From: an uncultured Oscillospiraceae bacterium | GTDB lineage: Bacteria > Bacillota > Clostridia > Oscillospirales > Oscillospiraceae | Direction: 5' to 3' | Length of the DNA stretch: 38,454 nt | Assembly (NCBI GenBank): GCA_949494735.1 | Contig: CATABD010000017.1 | Coordinates: 1-38,454 of the forward strand | Shown here: positions 6,877-14,854 of the stretch, one piece after another | Layout: each line of letters begins with the position of its first letter | Position numbering within the stretch: position 1 is the stretch's first letter | The notes under the pieces: generated by a model | The model's input: the letters and a program-made list of their open reading frames with translations, nothing else | Told to the model about the DNA's origin: nothing | Databases searched by the model: none | Position numbers and translations under genes: made by a program

Positions 6877-8283
6877 TCAGACCCCCCAACCCTTCGGCAG
6901 ATATCTGGCCGTGGCCGCGATCATGTCGTCCGCCAGGCGGCGCAGCTCCCCCTCATCCCCGCACTTGGCGGCGGTGTTGGGGTCGTTGCGCAGGGCCCGG
7001 ACCACCAGCCCCCGGTCGCAATCCAGCGCCGCGCGCAGGGTGAGGGCGTGGTTTTCCACGTGGAGCGCGACGAGCCGCCGCACCCCCTCCGGCAGCGGCC
7101 CGGCCAGCACCGGCCGCACGCTGTCTTTGGAGAACACCGCGTTGGTCTCCACCACCGCCCCCAGGGGCAGGTTGGGGATCTGCCCGGCGTTGGGCAGGTT
7201 CACATTGCTCACCACCCGGCCCAGGCCGCACAGCGCCTTCATCAGCAGCACCCCCTCCTCCCCGGAGGGGGCCATGTCCACCTCCCGCTCCCCCGAGACC
7301 ATGGCCCGGCTCTTCTCCAGCCGGGCCTTCCGGTCTTCCTTCCGCCACCGCACCGGGGTCAGGCCGAACTTCCAGGCCCGCACCGTCTCCGGGTCCCGCA
7401 GGTATTCGTCCCCCGGCATGAACTCCGCCAGATGGCGGTCTCCGGCGGCAGCAATGAGGCCGAAGCGCCGGAACAGGTCGAACTTCACCCGGTGAGCGCA
7501 GGCAAAGGAGGCGTTGGCCCAATTCTGGTCCCGCTCGTGGAAGCCGTCCTTATAGTATTTGTCCACAAACTCCCGGTACGCCGGGAACAGGTCCAGCCCC
7601 TCATAGGAGGCCCGGTCAAACCAGGTGAAGTGGTTGATGCCAAGCACGTTCACGTGGATATCCCGCCGTGCGGGGGCGGGAATGCCCAGCGCCTCCCCCG
7701 CCGCCGCGGCCAGCACCTGCTGGGTGTTGAATACCTCGTGGCAGCAGCCGAACGCCTTGACCTCCGGGAACACGTGGTAGAGCGCCTGGACGCACAGGGA
7801 CATGGGGTTGGTATAGTTGACAACCCATGCTCCGGGGCAGCAGTCCCGGATGGCCTGGGCGATGGGGACGTACATGGGCAGGGCGCGCAGGGCGCGGACG
7901 ATGCCCCCCGGCCCCGCCGTGTCCCCCACCGGCTGCCAGATGTTCAGCCGCTCGGGCAGGTGGACGTCTGCCTCCATCTCGTCAAAGGTGCCCGGCAGAA
8001 TGGAGATGACCACGAAGTCCGCTCCCGTGAGGGCCTCCTCCAGACTCTCCGCCACCCGGTAGCGCCACCGCCCCCGGGTGGCGGGCAGGCTGTCTATTTT
8101 GTTCCCGATGACCTCGTTGGCCCGGACCGCTGCCTGGTCGATGTCGTACAGCGCCACCTCCCCGCCCATGGACGGCTCCATGGCCAAATCGGTCATGAGG
8201 CTCCACGCCCAGCCCCGGGAACCGCCCCCGATGTAGGCCAGCCGGATGCCGTCCACCCGGCGGGCGCCGCTCTCGTATCTCAT
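6877..8283 (-). CDS. Glycoside hydrolase family 4, probable alpha-galacturonidase (LplD-like)
   Basis: 468 aa. GH4 enzymes use NAD+ and a divalent metal to cleave glycosides by an oxidation-elimination route. Visible are the nucleotide loop YIGGGSRGW (17-25), 'VVNYTNPMSLC' (154-164), the metal-binding C181-H182-E183-V184 motif and 'GINHFTWF' with H218. The Cys/His pair matches the family metal ligands. Start ATG 8283 follows GAGGGGG and lies 11 nt after the preceding stop. It is the last gene of the kdu operon. B. subtilis LplD, a GH4 alpha-galacturonidase, also sits in a pectin-type locus, so a galacturonide substrate is inferred. I associate CHEV with alpha-glucosidase-type members, so specificity is open. 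Confidence 0.88.
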   Translation of the reverse strand: MRYESGARRVDGIRLAYIGGGSRGWAWSLMTDLAMEPSMGGEVALYDIDQAAVRANEVIGNKIDSLPATRGRWRYRVAESLEEALTGADFVVISILPGTFDEMEADVHLPERLNIWQPVGDTAGPGGIVRALRALPMYVPIAQAIRDCCPGAWVVNYTNPMSLCVQALYHVFPEVKAFGCCHEVFNTQQVLAAAAGEALGIPAPARRDIHVNVLGINHFTWFDRASYEGLDLFPAYREFVDKYYKDGFHERDQNWANASFACAHRVKFDLFRRFGLIAAAGDRHLAEFMPGDEYLRDPETVRAWKFGLTPVRWRKEDRKARLEKSRAMVSGEREVDMAPSGEEGVLLMKALCGLGRVVSNVNLPNAGQIPNLPLGAVVETNAVFSKDSVRPVLAGPLPEGVRRLVALHVENHALTLRAALDCDRGLVVRALRNDPNTAAKCGDEGELRRLADDMIAATARYLPKGWGV

Positions 8284-8294
8284 CTCGATCCCCC

Positions 8295-9149
8295 TCAAAG
8301 CCCGCCGTACAGCCCCTGGAGGAACTCCCGGGCCTGGACAGCGTTGTGGTTGGTTGTGTTCTCCAGGGTGGCCTGGATATAGGGCTTGCGCTCCTTCATA
8401 AACCGCAGGATCCCGGTATAGTCCATCTCCCCGATCCCGGCAGCCACAGCGTGCAGCTCGTCCCCCTCCCGGACAAAGTCCTTCAGGTGGATGACCGCAA
8501 TGTGGCCGGCCAGCTTGTCCATGGCCTCGCCCACCACCCGCTCCCTGTCGTCCGCGTTTCCGGCGTACAGCAGGTTCACCGGGTCAAGGATGACGCGCAG
8601 GTTGGGGCTTCGGATGGCGTTCAGCACCTCCAGCGCCCGGTCCGCGTCATAGACGATGTGCTTCCACACCGGCTCGATGGCCACTGCTACCCCCCAGCGC
8701 TCCGCCCGCTCCACCACCGGGGCCAGGTTGCGTACAAACGTCTCCAGCGCCTCCCTGGTGTGGGTGTTGGCGTCCATCTTGTATTCGGCGTTGGGTGCGC
8801 CCGTCTCGGTGCCCACCACCCCCGCCCCCATCAGGGCAGCCGCCCGCAGGTGGCCGAAGTATCGGCCCTGGATGTCCCGCAGCCTGTCCGGGTTCGGGTG
8901 GGCCAGATTCAAATAGCAGCCCAACACCGCGATGTCCAGCCCGTTTTGGGCGAACACCCGCTTTATGTGCATCGCCAGCCCCTCGGTGAGGGCGCAGTCA
9001 TCAAAGCTCACGTCCTTCATCACCTTGGACAAGGCCAGGTGGACGCAGGAAAAGCCCTCCTCCCTGGCCTTGGCCGCCCGGGCCTCCATGGTCTGCTCCG
9101 CCGGGGCAAGGCCGGCGTTTACATCGTGCAGTCTGATCCCGATCTGCAT
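8295..9149 (-). CDS. Sugar phosphate isomerase/epimerase family (TIM barrel, AP endonuclease 2-like)
   Basis: 284 aa, xylose-isomerase-like TIM barrel. Strand-end motifs include 'GIRLHDVN', 'CVHLALSKV', 'GAGVVGTETGAP', 'VAIEPVWKHI', 'VILDPVNLL' and 'IAVIHLKDF'. The E, D and H at these ends are the usual metal ligands of the family. Start ATG 9149 follows AGGAGGAG; an upstream in-frame extension runs through a hairpin and is rejected. It lies between an esterase and GH4 in the pectin operon, so it may isomerise or epimerise a uronate or keto-uronate. The exact reaction cannot be deduced. Confidence 0.82.
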   Translation of the reverse strand: MQIGIRLHDVNAGLAPAEQTMEARAAKAREEGFSCVHLALSKVMKDVSFDDCALTEGLAMHIKRVFAQNGLDIAVLGCYLNLAHPNPDRLRDIQGRYFGHLRAAALMGAGVVGTETGAPNAEYKMDANTHTREALETFVRNLAPVVERAERWGVAVAIEPVWKHIVYDADRALEVLNAIRSPNLRVILDPVNLLYAGNADDRERVVGEAMDKLAGHIAVIHLKDFVREGDELHAVAAGIGEMDYTGILRFMKERKPYIQATLENTTNHNAVQAREFLQGLYGGL

Positions 9150-9167
9150 TAAATCTCTCCTCCTGAC

Positions 9168-9198
9168 AAAAATGGGGCGCAGACCCTGCACCCCATTT
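9168..9198 (-). terminator. Intra-operon attenuator/terminator hairpin
   Basis: On the minus strand a 13-bp stem (complement of 9170-9182 with 9186-9198, one G-U pair, 3-nt loop) is followed by TTTTT and then the ribosome site of the isomerase gene. It probably lowers read-through from the esterase gene into the last two genes. Confidence 0.65.
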
Positions 9199-9207
9199 TC
9201 AGCATAT

Positions 9208-9990
9208 TTACGGCGTGTATTCAAACCGACGGTTGAGCCAGCCCTTGCACAGCGGCACCCACGCCCGGCATACCCCGTCCGGGGTCTCCACCTCCTGGGT
9301 ACAGGTGGAAATGCCGTGGGCCCCGCTGCCGAACAGATGGTACTCGAAGGGCACCCCGTGCTTTCTCAGCTCCACCGCCAGCAGCAGGCTGTTTTCCGGG
9401 GGGACGCTGGCGTCCTCCCCGCCGTGCCACAGGAAGGTGGGCGGGAAGTCCGCCGTCACCCGGTCCCAGAGGTGGAGCTTGTCCCGGACGGCCTCATCCC
9501 CGCCGGACACCCAGTCCGCCGACTCCCCGTGGGCAAACCCGCCCTTTGTGGCGATCACCGGGTAGCACAGCGCCAGCGCGTCCGGCCTTGACTCCGGCGG
9601 CAGGCCCAGGACCGGGTCGTTCCACAGCGCCCCCAGGCTGGCCGCCAGGTGCCCCCCGGCGGAAAAGCCCAGCACGGCGATTTTGGACCGGTCGATATGC
9701 CACCCCTCTTGGCGCGCGCGGAGCTGCCGCACCGTCTCCGCCAGCTCCCGCAGAGGGCGGTACTCCCCTGCCTCCCCAGTACAGGAATATTCCAGGATGA
9801 ACACCTGCCAGCCCATGGACAAAAACTCGAAGGCGGGCGGGTCCTTTTCCCGGGGGGAACGCCAGCGGTAGGCCCCGCCGGGGCAGATCACCAGTGCGGG
9901 GCGCACCTTGTGGGCGGCCAGGGTGTCGTAGTCGTCCTGGAGATAGCCCCGCACCTGGGCCCCCAGGGCCTGGAAGGAGATAATCTCCAT
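9208..9990 (-). CDS. Alpha/beta-hydrolase esterase, probable pectin/sugar acetylesterase
   Basis: 260 aa, no signal peptide, so cytoplasmic. It shows an oxyanion-hole-type CPGGAY (36-41), nucleophile elbow G-F-S110-A-G-G, a probable acid in 'WHGGEDASVPPENS' (D193) and catalytic H225 in 'GSGAH'. This order fits the acetyl-xylan-esterase/lipase-like (Aes, BD-FAE type) hydrolases. Its ATG shares one base with the TGA of the upstream dehydrogenase gene (position 9990), so the two are translationally coupled. In a galacturonide operon the likely task is removing acetyl groups from imported oligomers; this is inference. Confidence 0.85.
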   Translation of the reverse strand: MEIISFQALGAQVRGYLQDDYDTLAAHKVRPALVICPGGAYRWRSPREKDPPAFEFLSMGWQVFILEYSCTGEAGEYRPLRELAETVRQLRARQEGWHIDRSKIAVLGFSAGGHLAASLGALWNDPVLGLPPESRPDALALCYPVIATKGGFAHGESADWVSGGDEAVRDKLHLWDRVTADFPPTFLWHGGEDASVPPENSLLLAVELRKHGVPFEYHLFGSGAHGISTCTQEVETPDGVCRAWVPLCKGWLNRRFEYTP

Positions 9991-10781
9991 CAGGGCTGCT
10001 TGCCGATATAGGCCAAGATGCCGCCGTCCACATACAGGATGTGGCCGTTCACAAAGTCGGAGGCGGGGGAGGCCAGGAACACCGCCGGGCCTCCCAGGTC
10101 AGACGCCTCGCCCCAGCGGTTGGCCGGGGTCTTGGCCAGGATGAACTGGTCGAAGGGGTGCTTGGAGCCGTCGGGCTGCACCTCCCGCAGCGGCGCGGTC
10201 TGGGGGGTGGCGATATAGCCTGGGCCGATTCCGTTACACTGGATGTTATACTGGCCGTACTCGCTGGCGATGTTGCGGGTGAGCATCTTCAGCCCGCCCT
10301 TGGCCGCGGCGTAGGCGGACACGGTCTCCCGGCCCAGCTCGCTCATCATGGAGCAGATGTTGATGATCTTGCCGCCGCCCTTGCGGATCATGGCGGGGAT
10401 GACGGCCTTGGCCACGATGAACGGGGCGTTCAGATCCACATCGATGACCTGGCGGAAGTCCTTGGCGGACATCTCCACCATGGGTATGCGCTTGATGATA
10501 CCGGCGTTGTTCACCAGGATGTCGATCACGCCGACCTCCTGTTCAATTTTGGCCACCAGGGCATTCACCGCGTCCTCGTCGGTGACGTCGCACACGTAGC
10601 CGTGGGCCCTGATGCCCGCTTCCTCATAGGCGGCCAATCCCTTGTCCACCAGCTCCTGCTTGATGTCGTTGAACACAATGACAGCCCCGGCCCCGGCCAG
10701 GGCGGTGGCGATGGCAAAGCCGATGCCGTAGGACGCGCCGGTGACCAGCGCCACCTTGCCGTCCAGTCTAAATTGATCCAT
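9990..10781 (-). CDS. kduD: SDR dehydrogenase, KduD-like (2-dehydro-3-deoxy-D-gluconate 5-dehydrogenase / gluconate 5-dehydrogenase)
   Basis: 263 aa classical short-chain dehydrogenase: T14-G-A-S-Y-G-I-G nucleotide motif, NNAG (91-94), catalytic S144, Y157 and K161. It ends 'SPASDFVNGHILYVDGG', typical of KduD and gluconate 5-dehydrogenases. A segment around residues 205-225 (REVQPDGSKHPFDQFI then AKTPANRWG) is longer than in enterobacterial KduD and is seen in proteins usually labelled gluconate 5-dehydrogenase. Next to kduI the expected reaction is NAD(H)-linked reduction of 2,5-diketo-3-deoxygluconate to KDG. Start ATG 10781 has GAGAGGAG upstream. Confidence 0.85.
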   Translation of the reverse strand: MDQFRLDGKVALVTGASYGIGFAIATALAGAGAVIVFNDIKQELVDKGLAAYEEAGIRAHGYVCDVTDEDAVNALVAKIEQEVGVIDILVNNAGIIKRIPMVEMSAKDFRQVIDVDLNAPFIVAKAVIPAMIRKGGGKIINICSMMSELGRETVSAYAAAKGGLKMLTRNIASEYGQYNIQCNGIGPGYIATPQTAPLREVQPDGSKHPFDQFILAKTPANRWGEASDLGGPAVFLASPASDFVNGHILYVDGGILAYIGKQP

Positions 10782-10847
10782 ATTGGTCTGTTCTCCTCTC
10801 ATTATCAAAGTTGGATGCCTGCCCGCGCCGCCGGCACAGGCAACAAT

Positions 10848-11690
10848 TTACTTCAGGTCGGTGGGTTTCAGGTTGTCCATGTCGTCAAACGCCTGGTTCT
10901 CGCCGCCCATGGCCCAGATGAAGGTGTAGTTGGCGGTGCCGCAGCCGCTGTGGATGGACCAGGAGGGCGAGATCACCGCGTCGAAGTTCTTCATGACCAA
11001 ATGCCGGGTCTCCTCCGGCTGGCCCATCATATGGAACACCACCTGGTCCTCGGGAATCTCGAAGTAGGTGTAGACCTCCATGCGCCGCTCGTGGGTGTGG
11101 GCGGGCATGGTGTTCCACACGGAGCCGGGGGACAGCTGGGTCAGCCCCATGAGCAGCTGGCAGGTCTCCAGCACGTCGGGGTGGATGAACTGGTTGATAA
11201 CCCGCTGGTTGGACTGCGCCGCCTCGCCGCAGGGGCGGTGGTTGGCCTTTTCCATGGTGAGCAGGGTGGTTCTGCACGCCTTATGGGCGGGGGTGGAGGC
11301 CAGGTAGAACCTGGCGGGGTCGGCCCCGTCCACGCTGCCGAAGGACACCTTCTCCGCCCCCATGGCGATATACAGGCAGTCCTCATAGCCCAGATCGTAC
11401 CGGGTCCCGTCCACCTCGATAAACCCCTTGCCCCCCAGGTTGAATATGCCGGCCTCCCGGCGCTCCAGGAAATAGCGGGTGCCGAAGTTGGCCCACACGT
11501 CGATGCCCTTGTCGATGGGCACCGTCTCCTTCACCGGCATGACACCCATCACCACCATGCGGTCCACGTGGGAGTAGGTGGCCTGGACGGTATCCGGCAC
11601 ATAGAGGTTTTGGATCAAAAACTCGTCCCGGAGCTCCTGGGTGGTGTAGCGTTTGACGTCCCGGGGATTTGAGGAATAGCGAATATCCAT
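10848..11690 (-). CDS. kduI: 5-dehydro-4-deoxy-D-glucuronate isomerase KduI
   Basis: 280 aa, the standard KduI length, bicupin fold. H198, H200, E205 and H247 (AHTHERRME and SIHSG) align with the four zinc ligands of E. coli KduI with a constant offset of two. It converts the linear form of 4,5-unsaturated galacturonate to 2,5-diketo-3-deoxygluconate in the cytoplasm. Start ATG 11690 follows GAAAGGAG. It lies 17 nt after the ATPase gene and before kduD, a direct metabolic pair. Confidence 0.96.
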   Translation of the reverse strand: MDIRYSSNPRDVKRYTTQELRDEFLIQNLYVPDTVQATYSHVDRMVVMGVMPVKETVPIDKGIDVWANFGTRYFLERREAGIFNLGGKGFIEVDGTRYDLGYEDCLYIAMGAEKVSFGSVDGADPARFYLASTPAHKACRTTLLTMEKANHRPCGEAAQSNQRVINQFIHPDVLETCQLLMGLTQLSPGSVWNTMPAHTHERRMEVYTYFEIPEDQVVFHMMGQPEETRHLVMKNFDAVISPSWSIHSGCGTANYTFIWAMGGENQAFDDMDNLKPTDLK

Positions 11691-11707
11691 TGTGTTGCGC
11701 TCCTTTC

Positions 11708-12808
11708 TCAGCGGCTCTTTTCCAGAGCCTTTTCAATGACCTCCTCCGTCTCCCCATCAAAGAGGTACACATGCTCATAGGGAATGGAGAAACGGATGGC
11801 GGCGTCGATGTCCGGGGTATCGTGGGGGTCCACCTTCAGGATGGCCTTGTCCTCCCCGGCGGTGATATAGACGTTGGCGTTGTCCCCCAGCATCTCGGTG
11901 AGCTCCACCTGGGCGTCCACCTGATAGGCGTCCTCCCGGGCGCCCAGCTCGATGGACTCGGGCCGGAAGCCGAACACGATCTCCTTCCCCTCATACCGCG
12001 CCGCCTTGTCCCCCAGCCGGGAGGCCACATCCAGCGTATTGGGCCCGAAGGGGATTCTGCCGCCCTTTACCCGGGCGCGGATAAAGTTCATGGGCGGCTC
12101 GCCGATGAAGCCCGCCACAAACACGTTTACCGGGTTGTGGTACAGCTCATACGGGGTGCCGGTCTGCTGGACGTAGCCGTCCTTCATCACCACGATGCGG
12201 TCGGCCAGGGTCATGGCCTCGGTCTGGTCGTGGGTGACGTAGATGGTGGTGGCCCCGGTCTCCCGGTGGATCTGGGCGATCTCGGAGCGCATGGTCACGC
12301 GCTGCTTGGCGTCCAGGTTGCTGAGCGGCTCGTCCATCAAAAACACGCCCACCTTGCGGATGATGGCCCGCCCGATGGCCACCCGCTGGCGCTGGCCGCC
12401 GGACAGCGCCCGGGGCAGCCGGTCCAGGTAGTCGGTGAGGCCCAGGATGCGGGCGGTGTTCTTCACCTTCTCCTCGATGACCTCCTCGTCCACCCCCTGG
12501 AGGGTGAGTCCGAAGGCGATGTTGTCAAACACCGTCATCTGGGGGTAGAGGGCGTAGCTCTGGAACACCATGGCCACCTCCCGCTCCCGGGGGCCCAGCT
12601 CGTTGGCCCGCTTGCCGTTGATGAGGAACTCCCCGTTGGAGATGTCCTCCAGCCCGGCGATCATCCGCAGCGTGGTGGATTTCCCGCAGCCGGACGGCCC
12701 GACAAAAACGATGAACTCCCCCTTGTCGATCTCCAAGTTGAAGTTGTGCACCGCATGAAAGCCGTTGGGGTAGATCTTATTGATGTCTTTCAGGGTTAAA
12801 TACGACAT
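11708..12808 (-). CDS. UgpC/MsmK-type sugar ABC transporter ATP-binding protein (first of two)
   Basis: 366 aa ATPase with Walker A GPSGCGKST (37-45), signature LSGGQRQR (135-142), Walker B VFLMDEP (155-161) and a C-terminal TOBE/OB region ('IVFGFRPESIELG'), the layout of MsmX/UgpC ATPases that serve CUT1 sugar importers. ATG 12808 follows AAGGAGAC. It is the first gene of the kdu operon, which has no permease. It could serve the permeases encoded at 22123-24090, or distant ones. A second such ATPase is at 17761. Confidence 0.93.
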   Translation of the reverse strand: MSYLTLKDINKIYPNGFHAVHNFNLEIDKGEFIVFVGPSGCGKSTTLRMIAGLEDISNGEFLINGKRANELGPREREVAMVFQSYALYPQMTVFDNIAFGLTLQGVDEEVIEEKVKNTARILGLTDYLDRLPRALSGGQRQRVAIGRAIIRKVGVFLMDEPLSNLDAKQRVTMRSEIAQIHRETGATTIYVTHDQTEAMTLADRIVVMKDGYVQQTGTPYELYHNPVNVFVAGFIGEPPMNFIRARVKGGRIPFGPNTLDVASRLGDKAARYEGKEIVFGFRPESIELGAREDAYQVDAQVELTEMLGDNANVYITAGEDKAILKVDPHDTPDIDAAIRFSIPYEHVYLFDGETEEVIEKALEKSR

Positions 12809-12891
12809 ACTCTTTGTCTCCTTACACTTGGATTTATGGCCCGCGCCGGGCGGGGCGGGTATTCCGGCCCCCTCAGCCCACAGGATAGATA
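12809..12891. other. Divergent regulatory interval between the kdu operon and the AraC gene
   Basis: Part of the 152-bp intergenic region. The araC promoter is clear on the plus strand (see 12892). On the minus strand no confident -35/-10 pair was found for the kdu operon, which fits an activator-dependent promoter but does not prove it. Confidence 0.4.
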
Positions 12892-12920
12892 TGGACAAAA
12901 CCGTCGAAACACGGTATAAT
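12892..12920 (+). promoter_or_regulatory. Strong sigma-A-type promoter of the AraC regulator
   Basis: TGGACA (12892-12897), 17-bp spacer, TATAAT (12915-12920), 41 bp before the ATG at 12961. The spacer carries a small imperfect inverted repeat CCGT..ACGG, a possible operator. Confidence 0.8.
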
Positions 12921-12960
12921 GGAGGGGCAAAGCCCGAAGTTTTGAAAGGAGCGGACGGTT

Positions 12961-13734
12961 ATGAACAACATCCTCTATGTGGGCAAGCACGCCCTTACCT
13001 GGACGGTCTCCCGTCACATCCATCAGAGCTGGGAGCTGATTTTCTGCACCGGCGGCAGCGGCGAGATGATTTTTGACGGCAGGACGCTGGAATATGGCGT
13101 CAACGACGTGGCCGTCGTCCCCCCTATGGTCCCCCACTCCAACGCCAGCCGGGAGGGGTTCACCAACATCCACATGAACCTGACCGATCCCGCCCTCACC
13201 TATCCCGAGCCCCTTATCATCCGGGCCGATTCCAACGGCTTTCTCCGGGACGCGTTCACCGCCGCCTTCTATTACTGGTCGGACACCTCCGCGGAATATA
13301 CCCTCCTGCCCCTTTACGGGCAGCTGATTGTGGCCTATCTCACCAAGTACCGCTCTGTCCGCCGCCACAGCGAGACCGTCCAGCAGATTGAGGACAATAT
13401 CCTCCAGCACTATCCCGACTGCACCTACGACCTGAACGCCTACCTGGGCTCCCTCCCCTTCAACACCGAATACCTGAAAAAGATGTTCAAAAAGGAGACC
13501 GGCCTCACGCCCCTCCAGTACCTGACCGACCGGCGGCTGGAGAACGCCGCCAGCACCCTGTCCACCTTCTGGGGAAAGGGAAACATCTCGGAGACCGCCC
13601 GCATGTGCGGCTTTGCCGACCCGCTGTACTTCTCCCGGCTGTTCAAAAAGAAGTACGGCGTCTCCCCCCGCAGCTACACCCCGGAAGCCGCCCCGGCCCC
13701 TGCCGGGCCGGACGAGGTGAAAATCATGGTGTGA
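12961..13734 (+). CDS. AraC family transcriptional regulator, probable pectin-locus activator
   Basis: 257 aa. The N-terminal cupin sensor (about 15-85, 'IHQSWELIFCTGGSGEMIFDGRTLEYGVNDVAVVPPMVPH') is followed by two C-terminal AraC helix-turn-helix motifs (about 150-245). The second ends 'ISETARMCGFADPLYFSRLFKKKYGVSPRSY', the AraC signature. ATG 12961 follows GAAAGGAG. It lies between, and divergent from, the two pectin operons, so regulation of both by a galacturonide-derived inducer is the natural inference. The last 11 bases overlap the 3' end of the convergent GH105 gene. Confidence 0.92.
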   Translation: MNNILYVGKHALTWTVSRHIHQSWELIFCTGGSGEMIFDGRTLEYGVNDVAVVPPMVPHSNASREGFTNIHMNLTDPALTYPEPLIIRADSNGFLRDAFTAAFYYWSDTSAEYTLLPLYGQLIVAYLTKYRSVRRHSETVQQIEDNILQHYPDCTYDLNAYLGSLPFNTEYLKKMFKKETGLTPLQYLTDRRLENAASTLSTFWGKGNISETARMCGFADPLYFSRLFKKKYGVSPRSYTPEAAPAPAGPDEVKIMV

Positions 13735-14854
13735 GCCGCTTGACCTCCGTATAGGCCAGCACAAAGGGGGCCACCCCCTTGGCGTCGTTGGCCACCACCG
13801 GCTCGGAGATGTAGTATTCGTAAGAGCCGTCCCGCCGGCGGTTGTCCTCCGGGCCCAGGCCCGCCACCAGGCAGATGCCCCCCAGGTCCAGCCCGTCCTC
13901 GGTAAAGGTCAAATACTTCTCCACAATGCCGTCAAAGGTCCTCTGGCCCTTGGCGGCATATCCCTTGTCCAGCGCGCCCAGCCGCGCCCCCTTGAGCATG
14001 GCGTAGGCCATCATGGCGCTGCCGCTGGTCTCCAGGTAATTGCCCGCCCGGCCTCCCTGGTCGGGCACCTGCCAGTACAGGCCGGTGTCCGGGTCGGCGT
14101 AGCGGCTAGCCTGCCCCATCAGCTCGTCAAAGATGGCGGCCAGGCTGTCCCGGCCCTCCCCCTGGGGCAGGATGTCCAGCAGGTCGGCCAGGGCCACCGC
14201 GAACCAGCCCAGGGAGCGCAGCCAGAAGTTCTTGGAGCGCCCCGTCACGGGGTCCGCCCAAAAGGCGGTTCTGGACGCGTCGTAGCCGTGGAAGTACAGC
14301 CCCTTTTCCTCCGAGAACATTCGCGCCCGGACATTCTTGATCTGGCCCACAATATCGGAGTAATCCCCGGCGCCGAAGTGCTTTTCGTACAGGGCGTAAA
14401 AGGGCTGGGCCATGTAGATGCCGTCCAGCCACACCTGGTTGGGATAGATGGCCTTGTGCCAGAAATTCCCCTCCACGGTGCGGGGCTGCTCCTCCAGCCG
14501 CGCCCGGAGGAAATCCGCCGCCCGGCGGTATTTTTCTTCCCCGGTACGGCCGTACAGGGCAAAGAGCACCCGGCCCTCGTTGATGTCGTCCAGGTTGCGG
14601 GCCTCGGGCCTAAAGGTGCGGATGGAGCCGTCCTCCCCCACAAAATGGTCCACGCAGGCTTTCACAAACCGGAAGTACCGGGGGTCGCCGGTGAGGCTGT
14701 CCATCTCCATCAGGGCGGTGAGCATGCAGCCGTCGATATAGTTCCAGGAGGCGGGCTTGCCCTCCCGGATTTTCTCCAGGTTCCAGGCGGTGCGCTCCGG
14801 GGTGGAGCGCTCCACCAGCTGGAGTACAAAGTCGTCGATTTTTTTATAATCCAT
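13724..14854 (-). CDS. GH105 unsaturated rhamnogalacturonyl / galacturonyl hydrolase (YteR/YesR-like)
   Basis: 376 aa, cytoplasmic, the family-typical length with an (alpha/alpha)6 barrel. D144 in 'QVWLDGIYMAQPF' corresponds to the catalytic Asp143 of B. subtilis YteR, and D89/D90 in 'NLDDINEGR' to Asp88. It removes the 4,5-unsaturated uronic acid from the non-reducing end of oligomers made by pectin lyases, giving the substrate of KduI. The start shares one base with the GH28 stop (14854), so the pair is coupled. The C-terminus overlaps the araC gene by 11 bases. Confidence 0.94.
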   Translation of the reverse strand: MDYKKIDDFVLQLVERSTPERTAWNLEKIREGKPASWNYIDGCMLTALMEMDSLTGDPRYFRFVKACVDHFVGEDGSIRTFRPEARNLDDINEGRVLFALYGRTGEEKYRRAADFLRARLEEQPRTVEGNFWHKAIYPNQVWLDGIYMAQPFYALYEKHFGAGDYSDIVGQIKNVRARMFSEEKGLYFHGYDASRTAFWADPVTGRSKNFWLRSLGWFAVALADLLDILPQGEGRDSLAAIFDELMGQASRYADPDTGLYWQVPDQGGRAGNYLETSGSAMMAYAMLKGARLGALDKGYAAKGQRTFDGIVEKYLTFTEDGLDLGGICLVAGLGPEDNRRRDGSYEYYISEPVVANDAKGVAPFVLAYTEVKRLTP

